From Psychrobacter glacincola (GTDB lineage Bacteria; Pseudomonadota; Gammaproteobacteria; Pseudomonadales; Moraxellaceae), in the NCBI GenBank assembly GCA_001411745.2, contig LIQB01000003.2:205743-269742 (forward strand): a DNA stretch of 64,000 nucleotides, given 5' to 3'. Position numbers and translations under genes: made by a program. Below the pieces are notes generated by a model. It saw nothing but the letters and a program-made list of their open reading frames with translations, was not told where the DNA came from and ran no database searches. Each line of letters opens with the position of its first letter. Within the stretch, counting starts at the first letter, position 1. Positions 46,022 to 55,700 of this stretch are shown piece after piece.

Positions 46022-46552
46022 ATGGCAGATTTTAACAAAATTTTGGACGCAGGCGATGTAGACGGCGGCATTATCAACGTAGTAGTAGAAATCCCAGCTG
46101 GTAGCAGCCATAAAATTGAGTGGAATCGCGAACTGGCGGTATTTGAGCTTGATCGTATTGATCCACAGATTTTTGCCAAGCCTTGTAACTATGGTTTTAT
46201 CCCGCAAACGCTTGACGAAGATGGTGATGAGCTTGACGTGTTATTGCTGACTGAGCAGCCGCTACCAACTGGTATTTTCTTAAAAGCCAAAGTCATTGGT
46301 GTGATGAAGTTCGTTGATGATGGCGAAGTCGATGACAAGATCGTCGTCGTACCTGCTGACGACCGTGATACAGGCAATGCTTATAACAGCCTAGCGGATC
46401 TACCAAAGCAGCTAATCAACCAGTTAGAGTTCCATTTCAGCCACTATAAAGATCTGAAAAAACCAGGCACTACGGTCGTTGAATCTTGGGGCGATGTTGC
46501 AGAAGCAAAAGAAGTCATCAAAGAGTCTATCCAACGCTGGAAAGAACTATAG
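46022..46552 (+). CDS. ppa: inorganic pyrophosphatase
   Basis: Ppa hydrolyses pyrophosphate released by biosynthesis. The ATG at 46022, after a TTGGAG site, gives 176 residues, the same length as E. coli; a TTG at 46010 is rejected. The metal-binding acidic blocks DEDGDELDVLLL and DDGEVDDKIVVVPADD are visible, as is NYGFIPQT. The gene has its own extended -10 promoter and a terminator. Confidence 0.97.
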   Translation: MADFNKILDAGDVDGGIINVVVEIPAGSSHKIEWNRELAVFELDRIDPQIFAKPCNYGFIPQTLDEDGDELDVLLLTEQPLPTGIFLKAKVIGVMKFVDDGEVDDKIVVVPADDRDTGNAYNSLADLPKQLINQLEFHFSHYKDLKKPGTTVVESWGDVAEAKEVIKESIQRWKEL

Positions 46553-46595
46553 TCTATCAAAAATTGGCAGAAATGCTAATAAAGGATAGCTATTA

Positions 46596-46633
46596 AAATA
46601 CCGCAGTCATTATCGTGATTGCGGTATTTTTTT
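46596..46633 (+). terminator. intrinsic terminator after ppa
   Basis: Arms aaataccgca and tgcggtattt flank a loop of about 14 bases, and a T run follows. Confidence 0.85.
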
Positions 46634-46713
46634 GATTGAATATTACTGCTGTAAAATGGTTATAATAATCAACATTATCGATGCCTATTTTTCATATCGC
46701 CATAAGGACAGTC

Positions 46714-47181
46714 ATGTTTAACCCCGACCCTAGCTCAAAACCAGTCAACCCAAAGCTGCCAAGAGACGTCATCATGATGATCGAAAAAAACAATTTAGTG
46801 ATGGCGATCAAAACTTTGGCGGCAGATGAAGACATTAGTATGGATGATGCCAAGAATAGGATTGATGCCTATGAGACACAACTAAAGGTGAAGCAGCAGC
46901 AAAAACTCAACACTATCGCCAGCAAGCAAGGCATTCCTAACCATGCTATTAGCTTTGATAGAGAGCAAGGTGCTGAGGATGAAACTGGACAGCTGATCAA
47001 AAATCGCGTCAAAACGACTAAGCAAAGTCGAGGATTCAAGAGCCTGCAAAATGGTGTGGACAGCCAGCTTAATGATTTAGGCTATAAAAAACCGCTGATG
47101 CCCTATTGGCTGAAACGGCTATTGGTGATTGCCATCATTATGGCTGGATTATTTTGGATATTATGGCGGGTATTTGGTTAA
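46714..47181 (+). CDS. small protein with C-terminal membrane anchor
   Basis: The ATG at 46714 has an AAGGA site five bases upstream, giving 155 residues; an in-frame ATG at 46681 is weaker. The soluble part is helical and charged (PRDVIMMIEKNNLVMAIKTLA, DAKNRIDAYETQLKVKQQQ). The only membrane segment is at the C-terminus (LKRLLVIAIIMAGLFWILWRVFG), so this looks tail-anchored with the bulk in the cytoplasm. No family or function recognised. It is monocistronic. Confidence 0.75.
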   Translation: MFNPDPSSKPVNPKLPRDVIMMIEKNNLVMAIKTLAADEDISMDDAKNRIDAYETQLKVKQQQKLNTIASKQGIPNHAISFDREQGAEDETGQLIKNRVKTTKQSRGFKSLQNGVDSQLNDLGYKKPLMPYWLKRLLVIAIIMAGLFWILWRVFG

Positions 47182-47232
47182 CTAGGAAAGGATGTCGTTG
47201 TAGATAGAGATCAAATATCAATCCATTCTCTC

Positions 47233-47266
47233 AGCTTTTTAAGCTTTTTAAGCTTTTTAAGCTGAT
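47233..47266. repeat. 9-bp tandem repeat, three units plus four bases
   Basis: The unit agcttttta is repeated three times followed by agct, between the tail-anchored protein gene and the TpsB gene. Confidence 0.85.
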
Positions 47267-47352
47267 TAGATGGTGAGCCTTAGCTAAATCTAAGCGCACA
47301 TCCTTTTAAAAACATATTGAAATACTACTTATTAATCACTGATTCTTATCCT

Positions 47353-47377
47353 TAGGAGGCTTTATTCAAACCTCCTA
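47353..47377. terminator. hairpin between convergent genes, weak
   Basis: Seven-base perfect arms taggagg/cctccta flank an 11-base loop, 85 bases past the TpsB stop. There is no clear T run, so its use as terminator is uncertain. Confidence 0.4.
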
Positions 47378-47462
47378 CATCAATATCTATCAATTTGATG
47401 GCTTGACTCAACAATAGCAAGGCATTTTTAAAATGGATGACTACAATTCTACTATTATACGC

Positions 47463-49154
47463 CTAAAAATTTTTGCGCAGACTTAACCAGTACTGTCCAT
47501 CATCACGGCTTTGAAGTTGATCCGGTAAACTACCAATAGGAAAAGCCACCTCAGCACTGGCCTGAATATTTGAGGCACTATTCCAATTAAAGCCCACTCC
47601 AGCACTGCTTAATCGGCCTGTATTACTACCGGTTAACTCCTCCCATTTATTAGCATTGAGCGTCACATCCGCTGTATCGACAAAGACTTTGGCACCAAGC
47701 TGATTGCTCTCATCACTTATAAGCATTTGACGCAGCTCTAAGGTAGCATAATAACCACTTGAGCCTGCCAATACATTAGAGTCATAACCACGGACATTAA
47801 ATGGGCCACCCCCAATGTACTGTTCTGACGTATCTAAGTTATAAGGACTGTATTGACCGTACACCCCTACATACGCTTGGGTACCTTTACTGCCAAGATT
47901 TTGTAGTCGAGAAAGGTTGGCTCCAAAGCGATAAAAACTGCCCTGAGTGTCAGCGGCTTGCGCATCTAACGCCTCAGCATCGTCGTTCTTAAAGTCAACC
48001 TGTCCGTAACTGCTAAACACCCCATATTGACTCAGACCACCACCAAAGAGCTGATCATAATGCGACCCATCTAAACGAGCCGTAATCAGATCGATGTCAC
48101 GGTGATTATAGTACTGGCTAACACTAATGTCATCTTCGAGTTGCTTATAGTCATATTGTAATGACACTGACAACTCGGCTGAGTTACTGAGTAAAACAGG
48201 TTGTGATAACCACATACTGGTTTGAGCTGCGCTGCCTTCAGCCCCAATATCCTCAAGCTCTTCACCTAGGTCATAATCTAGATAAGAGTGACTTGCACCT
48301 GCACGTGTCCCCATACCAGTAAAGGTAAATTCGTAGCCAAATTTGCCATAATTAAGTTCTGATCCTGTTGTCAGTCCTTCCATGCTAAACTGATCGCCTA
48401 GTCCGGCAAGATTGTTGGCTGCGACACCTGCGCTCAGTCTGGCTTCTTTTGTATATTCATTACCAAAATTATCTGCACCCAAATAACCTGTTACTAACGA
48501 GGTGTTCTGCACGTCTATACTCAACTGACTACTGCCAGTGGTAGTGCCAGGCATCAGTATGTTACGAGTGGTGACACCGTTCAGACGATTGAGTCGTTTA
48601 AGCTGATGCTGCATCTGTTGCTGTTCGATATGGCTACCAGGTGTTAAGGGTGCAACAGTGGCATCAAGCAGCCAATCTTGCGTTCGACTTTGATTGTTTA
48701 TTTGGGTCTGATCATAAACCGCTTCTAGGACGGCAATGCGTACCACACCATCACTCAGTGTTTGCTGTGGTAAGTACGCTTGGCTATAGATATAACCTTG
48801 GCTTTGATAGAAGTCAGTAATACGCTGGGCCAAGGCTTGAAGACCGGCCAGACTCATGCGTTGACCTTCAGCATCGGTAACAAGTGCGTGTAGTTGGTCA
48901 GTACTAAACTGGCGATTCCCTTCAATCGTAATCTTCTGTACAGGTATCTGTAAGGTTGAGTCTGTCATACTCGGGATAGGTTGTGCACGTTCAACATCGA
49001 TAGCAGTTTGTGGTAGCGTAAAGACAGGCTGTTGCTGCTGTTGCAGTAACTGGCCTGAATTGGGTACGGGCGCTGCGTGATTCATGGTACTCATCAGCAT
49101 GGAGCAAGCAGTGATGGATAAAGCAAGTGTGCTGTATTGATAGTTTGATTTCAT
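47463..49154 (-). CDS. two-partner secretion outer-membrane transporter (TpsB, ShlB/FhaC family)
   Basis: TpsB exports its partner adhesin across the outer membrane. After a signal peptide (ending MNHAA) come two POTRA domains (about 70-225; the first shows ITIEGNRQFSTDQLHALV). A 16-strand barrel follows from about 235 on. The conserved lid-loop motif is VRGY in GPFNVRGYDS, and the chain ends in Phe, the outer-membrane assembly signal. Length 563 is typical. The gene is 3 bases after the TpsA stop, so both are one operon with the adhesin first. Confidence 0.95.
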   Translation of the reverse strand: MKSNYQYSTLALSITACSMLMSTMNHAAPVPNSGQLLQQQQQPVFTLPQTAIDVERAQPIPSMTDSTLQIPVQKITIEGNRQFSTDQLHALVTDAEGQRMSLAGLQALAQRITDFYQSQGYIYSQAYLPQQTLSDGVVRIAVLEAVYDQTQINNQSRTQDWLLDATVAPLTPGSHIEQQQMQHQLKRLNRLNGVTTRNILMPGTTTGSSQLSIDVQNTSLVTGYLGADNFGNEYTKEARLSAGVAANNLAGLGDQFSMEGLTTGSELNYGKFGYEFTFTGMGTRAGASHSYLDYDLGEELEDIGAEGSAAQTSMWLSQPVLLSNSAELSVSLQYDYKQLEDDISVSQYYNHRDIDLITARLDGSHYDQLFGGGLSQYGVFSSYGQVDFKNDDAEALDAQAADTQGSFYRFGANLSRLQNLGSKGTQAYVGVYGQYSPYNLDTSEQYIGGGPFNVRGYDSNVLAGSSGYYATLELRQMLISDESNQLGAKVFVDTADVTLNANKWEELTGSNTGRLSSAGVGFNWNSASNIQASAEVAFPIGSLPDQLQSRDDGQYWLSLRKNF

Positions 49155-49157
49155 GGA

Positions 49158-52100
49158 TTAACGCACTCCAGTTAGCGTAGTAAGGCCAGTCAAATTAACA
49201 CCACCATTAATGACTTCTATGGCTGCTATGGTAATGTTAGAAGCGGTAGGAAGCGCCTGAGCTTGTCTGGTTGGTAGGGCTTGCAGATAAGCCGCTGTTG
49301 GTTGTGCAGAAGCGATAGGCGTTGGTGCATAAACATCCGCACGTGTGGTCGCTGTGGTATTGACTAAGTCATAGTTTGCCGCATCGGTACCGCTCAAGCT
49401 AATGTCAGTAATATTGACGGTTTTATCAACGCCGACAAGCGGATTTTCAAACTGCCCAGTAGCAGAGCCCACTGTCAGCTTATCTGTACCAAATATGCCT
49501 TCAAACTGTGCAGATTGTGTGTTCAGGGTGGTATTGGTGCTGGTGTCGAAAATACGATTGTCTGCCGTGATACCATTGACTTGTTTAATTTGTGCTTTGG
49601 CGATGTCTAAGCTGCCATTCACGAAGGTGAGATCATAGTTGCCATCCGTGCCACTGGCAGTGTTGATATAGTCGCCAGCATTGATGCCGCTTGTCCCTGC
49701 ATTGACACCAGTTAAGACAGATTCGGTTTCCCCGTTGACCAGACCTGTTGCGCTAAAGCCATTCACACTTTGGCTCTGACCGTTATAGGTGGTGCTGTCG
49801 CTATTGGCAGTCACAGTGGCGGCCGCTTTACTGATGCTGGCGGTGCTGCTGGCGGTGTTATTCACCAAGGTGTAGTTACTGGCGTCACTACCACCCAAAC
49901 TGATGCCTGTGATGCTCACGGTTTTGTCAGCCCCTGCATTTTTATCACTGAAGCTGCCATTGGCTGCTGTGGCGCTTAAGTTGTCGCCTGCTATGATGCC
50001 GGTCAATGTGGCTCCAGTGGTGCTGATGCTGGCGGCAGTATTACCATCATAAGTTTTATCACTGGCGGTGATATTTGAGACAGCCACTCCTTTAGGAGTA
50101 ATACTTGCTGTCAAAACAGTAGGCTGACTTAAGCTATAGTTCCCAGCATCAGCCCCACTTAAAGCAGTAGCTGATACTGATACGGTTTTATCTATTCCAA
50201 CATTTTTGTCTGAAAAACTGCCAAATACTGTTACTGGTAAGCTGACAGTGTCGCCGTCTATCTTGCCTACAAGGGCCGCTGAACTGCTATCCAAACTTGC
50301 TATAGCCTTACCATCATAAACCTTACTATTGGCTGTAATACCGGTGATGTTCAGAGATTTCTTAGCAACTGTAAAAAATGAAGGTCCTGATACCGCTGTA
50401 TATATGATATCTTTGCCAAATTGCGTCATATTGTCTGCAGCTGGATCACCCATAACGATGATAGAGCCATCCACTAGACTATAGACACCTGCATTCTTGC
50501 TAATCGTTTTATAAGAAAAAGTTGGTGATACCAAAGCTCCAGAGGTAATAAGGCCATCGTAAATTTTATCAGCAAAATTCGTGCTAACTTCAGACACTAC
50601 TGGTTTAAGAAATTGACGTAATAATGGTGCTGACTGGCCTTCATAAATACGCCAAACTTTCCCTGTGGCACCTGCCGTATCAATATCCCACCCTTCAAAT
50701 GTAGAAAGTTGTTTTAGTTCGGCTGTTGTTTTTGCGGTGCCCCCTGCACTGGTACTCATTCCAGAGGTGTCAGTATTCCAAAAGCTACTTTTCGCAGTCC
50801 CAAAATTATTACCAATTAACCCACCTATAAACGTATTACCAGAAACTGCTCCAGATGAGTAGCTTTGATCAACAGCCCCACCATTAAAGCCTACTAATCC
50901 TCCGACAGACTCTGTGCCATTTACTGTACCAGTCGCGTATGAGTTTCTAACGGTACCCGATGTTCCACCAACCAGCCCTCCGATATAATTTCTACCAGAA
51001 ACACTTCCTGCCGCAAAAGAAGATTCAACGAGTCCATCATTGTACCCAACTAACCCTCCAATATTGTCATGGCTAGAATACAATCCTTTTACAGTAGCGT
51101 TTGCATATGAATTAGATATTTTCCCTGAACTGGTATTCCAACCGACTAGTCCACCATACATAGAGTTGTTACCAGTGACCGTACCGCTGCTTACATGAGC
51201 ATTTTTAATTGTGCCTCTATTAAGTCCAACCAAACCTCCTGTCGTAGCATAACCAGAATAATCAATGTTACCTAATCCAATATTTTGAATTAATGCAGTA
51301 TCACTGGTTATCGCAAATAAACCTATGCCTTGATAGAAAGATGCTATTTTTAAATTACTTATGCTATGACCTAGACCGTCAAACTTACCGTTGAACGTTT
51401 TTTGGTCCAGATCAAGAAAACTCTTGTTGGTATCATAATAACCAATGGGATCAAATCCTGTATAACTATTCCAGTTAGCAGTGGCAGCAGCATCTATGTC
51501 TGACCCCAGTACATAGTTACCTGACAAATTGCCATCGATACCTTGCAAATCTGTCCCTGTAGTTGACCCTGCACTGCCTAAGCTGGTGATCACCTGATAG
51601 GTTTTAGCCGCGTCCGATCCTTTTTTGGTACTAAAATTCTGCCCAGTCTTTAAGTTTATTTTTGCCGCATTGTTTAGATGGTAGTCAGCATTGGTGTTTG
51701 CCGTATTTTGTCCATATATCAGGTTTAGCTTACCGTTGTCATTGGTTGCCGTTATATCTGCATTGATATCGATGTCATTATGAGCATTGAGTGTCAATGC
51801 AGTTGCAGCACTCCAACTAATGGCCGCGTCGACATGAATGTTACCTTTATCAGTACCATTACTAACGGTCTGTAGCGTTACATTGTTATTGCTTAAATTA
51901 TTTTGTAGCGTGTTTGCACCTATACCACTGGTGGTTTGTGATGTATTACCTGCGCTGATCTTAAAATCCGTCGGATCAATGAGCCAAGTGCCTGTCTGTG
52001 CCGTGTCAGATAAGGTCGACACCTCAGTGCCTTGCTCAATCTTGACAGTGGCCGCACTTGTTTCTATAAACCCGCCATCTTGAGCGTTTTTACCCTCTGA

Positions 52101-53084
52101 TGTTAGCGTGCCACTAACCACCACCTCTCCTTGTTGCATATCCCCCAATAAAATAATTTCACCTTTGGCATTTTGTACCAATCGGTTGGCTTCAATGATA
52201 CCGCTATGATTGACAACGGCTTTACTTAAGCTGTCTTTAGCTTTGGCGGTCAAGTACACAGCACCGTTATCTGCCACGATCGCACCACCATTATTGACCA
52301 AACCTTGTAGCACGCCTTCATCCACTTGATACTGGGTCAAGCTGCCATCTTGCAGCGCTAAAGTGACTTGGCTTGCTGCGGTTAAATGAGTGGTGCCGTT
52401 AGGGGTTTTAATAGCGCCAGTATTTATCACATTTGGGGCAATGAGTGCCACGGTGCCACCAGATAAGGTATTGATAGATCCGTGGTTTTCAATGCTTGCA
52501 TTGCTACTGGCATCGCCTTTTAATAGGTACTTGCCGTTTTGGATATCACTGTCACTGAGCTGTAAGGTTGAGGCAACGATACCTCCTACATTTACTTGTG
52601 CAGTTTTAGAGAACACCACGCCATTGGGATTGAGTAAGAATACTTGGCCATTGGCATTCAGTCGTCCCATGATTTGGGAGGCATTGCTGTCCAGTACATG
52701 GTTAATGGCAACGGACGATTGGTTGGGTTGATTAAAGTTGACGGTGGTGTCTTGACCAATGTTAAAGGTATTCCAGTTACTGCTGAGGGTTTGACTGTTT
52801 TGATTGATGTTAAGTGTATCATTGGTTTGGATAAAACTGGCAGAGCCAGAATTTACTTTAGCCCCTGTGGGCAAAGTGTTGTTTTGGATGGCTGCTTGGA
52901 CGGACAGAGGCAGCATAGCCATGCCAAATATTAGCGCAGCAGAGAGCGTATGGGACAAGGTTGCAGTCGCATGGCTTGATACCCCACTTGTTTGACTACG
53001 CGAGCCATGACCTTTGGCCAATTCAGATACCGCTTGCCAACAGCTGAGACGTGAATTCCATATCACTTTATAGACCTTATTCAT
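49158..53084 (-). CDS. two-partner secretion adhesin (TpsA) with GLUG and YDG/MBG repeats
   Basis: A 1308-residue secreted adhesin. It starts with an extended signal region (MNKVYKVIWNSRLSCWQAVSE) and cleavage near 64-65 (SVQA). The TPS secretion domain follows (about 67-320) with NPNGV at 152-156. A cohesin-like middle leads to GLUG repeats (about 612-765, GGLVG repeated), then four to five YDG/MBG-type repeats (about 800-1230; KIYDG, KVYDG, KTYDG, TYNG). The C-terminus is short with IEVINGGVNLTGL. Function: adherence or biofilm, from family knowledge. Internal DNA repeats are expected in the YDG part. No typical contact-dependent toxin domain is visible. Confidence 0.93.
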   Translation of the reverse strand: MNKVYKVIWNSRLSCWQAVSELAKGHGSRSQTSGVSSHATATLSHTLSAALIFGMAMLPLSVQAAIQNNTLPTGAKVNSGSASFIQTNDTLNINQNSQTLSSNWNTFNIGQDTTVNFNQPNQSSVAINHVLDSNASQIMGRLNANGQVFLLNPNGVVFSKTAQVNVGGIVASTLQLSDSDIQNGKYLLKGDASSNASIENHGSINTLSGGTVALIAPNVINTGAIKTPNGTTHLTAASQVTLALQDGSLTQYQVDEGVLQGLVNNGGAIVADNGAVYLTAKAKDSLSKAVVNHSGIIEANRLVQNAKGEIILLGDMQQGEVVVSGTLTSEGKNAQDGGFIETSAATVKIEQGTEVSTLSDTAQTGTWLIDPTDFKISAGNTSQTTSGIGANTLQNNLSNNNVTLQTVSNGTDKGNIHVDAAISWSAATALTLNAHNDIDINADITATNDNGKLNLIYGQNTANTNADYHLNNAAKINLKTGQNFSTKKGSDAAKTYQVITSLGSAGSTTGTDLQGIDGNLSGNYVLGSDIDAAATANWNSYTGFDPIGYYDTNKSFLDLDQKTFNGKFDGLGHSISNLKIASFYQGIGLFAITSDTALIQNIGLGNIDYSGYATTGGLVGLNRGTIKNAHVSSGTVTGNNSMYGGLVGWNTSSGKISNSYANATVKGLYSSHDNIGGLVGYNDGLVESSFAAGSVSGRNYIGGLVGGTSGTVRNSYATGTVNGTESVGGLVGFNGGAVDQSYSSGAVSGNTFIGGLIGNNFGTAKSSFWNTDTSGMSTSAGGTAKTTAELKQLSTFEGWDIDTAGATGKVWRIYEGQSAPLLRQFLKPVVSEVSTNFADKIYDGLITSGALVSPTFSYKTISKNAGVYSLVDGSIIVMGDPAADNMTQFGKDIIYTAVSGPSFFTVAKKSLNITGITANSKVYDGKAIASLDSSSAALVGKIDGDTVSLPVTVFGSFSDKNVGIDKTVSVSATALSGADAGNYSLSQPTVLTASITPKGVAVSNITASDKTYDGNTAASISTTGATLTGIIAGDNLSATAANGSFSDKNAGADKTVSITGISLGGSDASNYTLVNNTASSTASISKAAATVTANSDSTTYNGQSQSVNGFSATGLVNGETESVLTGVNAGTSGINAGDYINTASGTDGNYDLTFVNGSLDIAKAQIKQVNGITADNRIFDTSTNTTLNTQSAQFEGIFGTDKLTVGSATGQFENPLVGVDKTVNITDISLSGTDAANYDLVNTTATTRADVYAPTPIASAQPTAAYLQALPTRQAQALPTASNITIAAIEVINGGVNLTGLTTLTGVR

Positions 53085-53709
53085 TTTCTAGCACTCATTT
53101 ATGATTAGTATTGAATGGGTAAAATAGAACAGCACTCTAATATTAAGAGTTTCTGTGTAGACGAATCCTGCTATTGCATAGGATATTTTTTATAAAAGCA
53201 GCAAGGGTTAAGTATAGGTAGTGCCTATACTTTAGATAGATGAGAGATTGGACTACTTGAAAGTCGAGTAAAAAACCATAAAAAATGATTAATGTTCGAT
53301 AATTGTTTTTATAGGTATCAAAATGTATTCATTATATTACAATTATGTTGCCATATAAGTCCACTATTTTTAGACGTTATTCAACTATTTTATAGAGTCG
53401 TTATTTGCCTTTAAGCGATTAATCTATATTAAAAAACTGTAGCAGATAAGAATATTTTTCAATAGAATCCCTTCTACCTACCCTGAATTATTAGAAATTT
53501 CTCAGAATATCAAGGCGGCTTACGTATTTAAGAGCTTTTCGCCTATTCCTATAACAAAATTTATGATGGATAAAAAAACTGCTGAATATATTAGGATGTA
53601 TTTATGATTAGATGAATTTTTAAGAGTTGTTAAATTAGAAAATATGTTTTAATCATTAATAGGTATACAAGAAAAACAGCAAGACTAAGCCTATCCTTCC
53701 TCCTACTTA
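53085..53709. other. AT-rich region upstream of the adhesin gene
   Basis: About 625 bases, very AT-rich, with no coding frame. It must hold the TpsA promoter on the minus strand. A perfect 9-bp-arm palindrome at 53210-53232 is a candidate operator. Confidence 0.5.
53210..53232. promoter_or_regulatory. palindrome upstream of tpsA, possible operator
   Basis: Arms aagtatagg and cctatactt flank tagtg. It lies 126 bases upstream of the TpsA start codon, a typical location for a regulator site or leader hairpin. No known regulator motif was matched. Confidence 0.45.
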
Positions 53710-53850
53710 TTAACTGATAATTTATGGGAACAGTTCAAAATCACTAAGGCACAACATGGTTACTAATGGAAAGAGAAAAACTAGGATGTGATAGAAAGTA
53801 TTCTAGGGAAACTGCGTACAGGTGCTTCATGGCGGAACAACTATAAAATA
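53710..53850 (+). pseudogene. IS5-type transposase N-terminal remnant
   Basis: One frame reads LTDNLWEQFKITKAQHGY, stop, WKEKN, stop, then DVIESILGKLRTGASWRNNY. LTDxxWE at the start and the LRTGASWR block are hallmarks of the N-terminal region of IS5-group transposases. Two in-frame stops and the missing catalytic part show a dead fragment. No terminal repeats were found. Confidence 0.7.
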
Positions 53851-53910
53851 TATACCCATTCTATGATGCCGATGGATATTCGATCCATTTCAAAGTCACT
53901 GAAGGTGCGG

Positions 53911-53939
53911 TTAGCAACCAAGATAAGCCGTGATATAAT
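53911..53939 (+). promoter_or_regulatory. promoter of ppiC with extended -10
   Basis: TTAGCA at 53911-53916 (4 of 6 matches to TTGACA) is 17 bases from TATAAT at 53934-53939, which is preceded by TG one base upstream (tgatataat). The ppiC ATG is 36 bases downstream. Confidence 0.7.
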
Positions 53940-53975
53940 GCCCCGACAATCGATATTTTATGAAAGGTTTACATT

Positions 53976-54254
53976 ATGGCTCGTACAGCTAGCGCATTAC
54001 ACATTTTAGTAAAACACAAAGAGCAGGCTGAAGACATTATTGCCAAGCTTCAAAAAGGCGCTAAGTTCGATGTGCTGGCGAAACGACATTCAACCTGCCC
54101 ATCAGGTAAAAAAGGCGGCAGCTTAGGTGAGTTTCAACAAGGCGACATGGTACCGCCATTTGATAAAATCTGCTTCAGCGGCAAACTTTTCACCCCACAT
54201 TTAGTAAAAACCAAATTTGGCTGGCATGTGGTCAAAGTACTTTACAGGACATAA
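53976..54254 (+). CDS. ppiC: parvulin-type peptidylprolyl isomerase
   Basis: A 92-residue single-domain cytoplasmic parvulin, the same size as E. coli PpiC (93). The family blocks ALHILVKHKEQAEDI, CPSGKKGGSLGEF and TKFGWHVVKV are present. It catalyses cis-trans isomerisation of prolyl bonds. It lies next to an IS remnant and a strong promoter; no signal peptide. Confidence 0.94.
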   Translation: MARTASALHILVKHKEQAEDIIAKLQKGAKFDVLAKRHSTCPSGKKGGSLGEFQQGDMVPPFDKICFSGKLFTPHLVKTKFGWHVVKVLYRT

Positions 54255-54623
54255 GCATTAGGGGCGGAGCTTTCATTGTAAGCCGACTGACATATCATTA
54301 AACATTATCCTGACTCATACAGGACCTAACATCATGGCAATCACGATTTGAGCTGCCATGATTGACTCATTTATGACCCAAAACGACTTATGATCTAATG
54401 TCCGTGTCATATCTAAATTTGAGTTGAATAAACTTTAGTTCCCCTAAAAGTGATGATGGTAGACAGTTATAAATAGGTTTTGATCATAATAAAGCGTTAA
54501 GAACAAAAGGCTGCTACTGCCCTCTCTCCTCTTTTGTATCAACATTAATAATTTTTAAGGCATCAAAAAAGGACACTGCAGCGTCCTTTTTTATTCTAAA
54601 TTAAGGCTCATACACAGCCTATT
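54255..54623. other. intergenic region between ppiC and the SDR gene
   Basis: About 369 bases between convergent genes. It contains a 9-bp-arm hairpin at 54331-54362 (atcatggca/tgccatgat, no T run) and the SDR terminator at 54565-54592. Confidence 0.5.
54565..54592 (-). terminator. intrinsic terminator after the SDR gene
   Basis: Stem aaaaaaggac/gtcctttttt with a short loop ctgcag region gives a T run on the minus strand, 32 bases past the stop. Confidence 0.88.
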
Positions 54624-55511
54624 CTAATGATGCTCACCAGGAAGTATTCTGGCAAAGGCACGCTGAGCAAGGTTTGGCTTCTTATCAGTAGTCAGTCCAG
54701 CGCGGGTGCTTGGAAAAATACGATAACCCATCGACTGAATACCAACGTTGATTGCTGGTGCCAGTGAATAAGTAGCTGACGCGAATTTTCCCATGTTGCT
54801 GGCAATACTGTTTGGTTTATGGACAATCGCTTTGGCAACCATCATCGCTGCTTCATCAGGCATTAATGCAGGCATGTAGCGGTACAACTTAGTAGGCTCA
54901 ATCATAGGCGTACGCACCAATGGCATAAAAATATTGGTAATCGTCACATTATCGCCTTTCACTTCAGCAGCTAAGCAGCGGCTAAAAGCATCCAATGCCG
55001 ATTTTGAGGCAACATAAGCGGCAAAACGTGGACTGTTTGCCAGTACACCAATCGATGAGATATTCACAATTTGACCAGTCTGACGTTCAATCATCGTCGG
55101 CAAAAACCCAAGAACTATTTTAACCGCGCCAAAGTAATTGATATCCATAGTACGCTCAAAATCATGGAAACGATCAATAGACTCGTGAACCGAACGCCGA
55201 ATTGAACGACCAGCGTTATTGACCAAGACATCAACATGTCCGAAATCTGCCAAAATTTGCGTGCTAACTTTTTCGATATCATCCATATTGGTCAAATCAC
55301 AAGGGTAATAACTGGCATTGCCACCAAGCTCCTCGATACTTTCTTTAACGGCTTTTAGTTTGTCTTCGGTACGTGCTAATAAGATAACATGCGCACCGCA
55401 TTCACTGAGTAAATACGCTGTACGCTCACCAATACCGCTTGATGCCCCTGTGATAATGATATGCTTATCTTTGACCGCTTTGTTGATTGCTTTTTTTGAG
55501 GGATTGGCCAT
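54624..55511 (-). CDS. short-chain dehydrogenase/reductase
   Basis: A 295-residue NAD(P)-dependent SDR. The cofactor motif is TGASSGIGERTAYLL, then VNNAGRS, the Ser in VNISSIGVL and catalytic YVASKSAL (YxxxK). The chain has a longer C-terminus than the classical 250-residue enzymes, with a weakly hydrophobic end, as in SDRs of the fatty acyl/ketoacyl reductase group; the substrate is unknown. It is monocistronic. Confidence 0.88.
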   Translation of the reverse strand: MANPSKKAINKAVKDKHIIITGASSGIGERTAYLLSECGAHVILLARTEDKLKAVKESIEELGGNASYYPCDLTNMDDIEKVSTQILADFGHVDVLVNNAGRSIRRSVHESIDRFHDFERTMDINYFGAVKIVLGFLPTMIERQTGQIVNISSIGVLANSPRFAAYVASKSALDAFSRCLAAEVKGDNVTITNIFMPLVRTPMIEPTKLYRYMPALMPDEAAMMVAKAIVHKPNSIASNMGKFASATYSLAPAINVGIQSMGYRIFPSTRAGLTTDKKPNLAQRAFARILPGEHH

Positions 55512-55700
55512 AAAAAATCCTTTTTGTTGTTTCTATGCCTATGAATGTTCGATTACAGCATAGCAAAAAATTATGGCTTAAAGTGAACAAAACCGCCGTC
55601 TCAGCCAGATAATTTGCCGATTATAAGGATCGATAAACGTATAATCGCAGTATTGCTCAGACTTACGCTTTTCACCGAGCATCGATAAGGAGTATCTATT

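Noticed and set aside
52390..52731. 113-codon frame opposite the adhesin gene
   Set aside because: A shadow of the TPS domain. The hydrophobic product reflects antisense of repeats.
53851..54009. Continuation of the transposase frame into ppiC
   Set aside because: After the NNYK residues similarity to transposases is lost and the frame overlaps the ppiC promoter and start.
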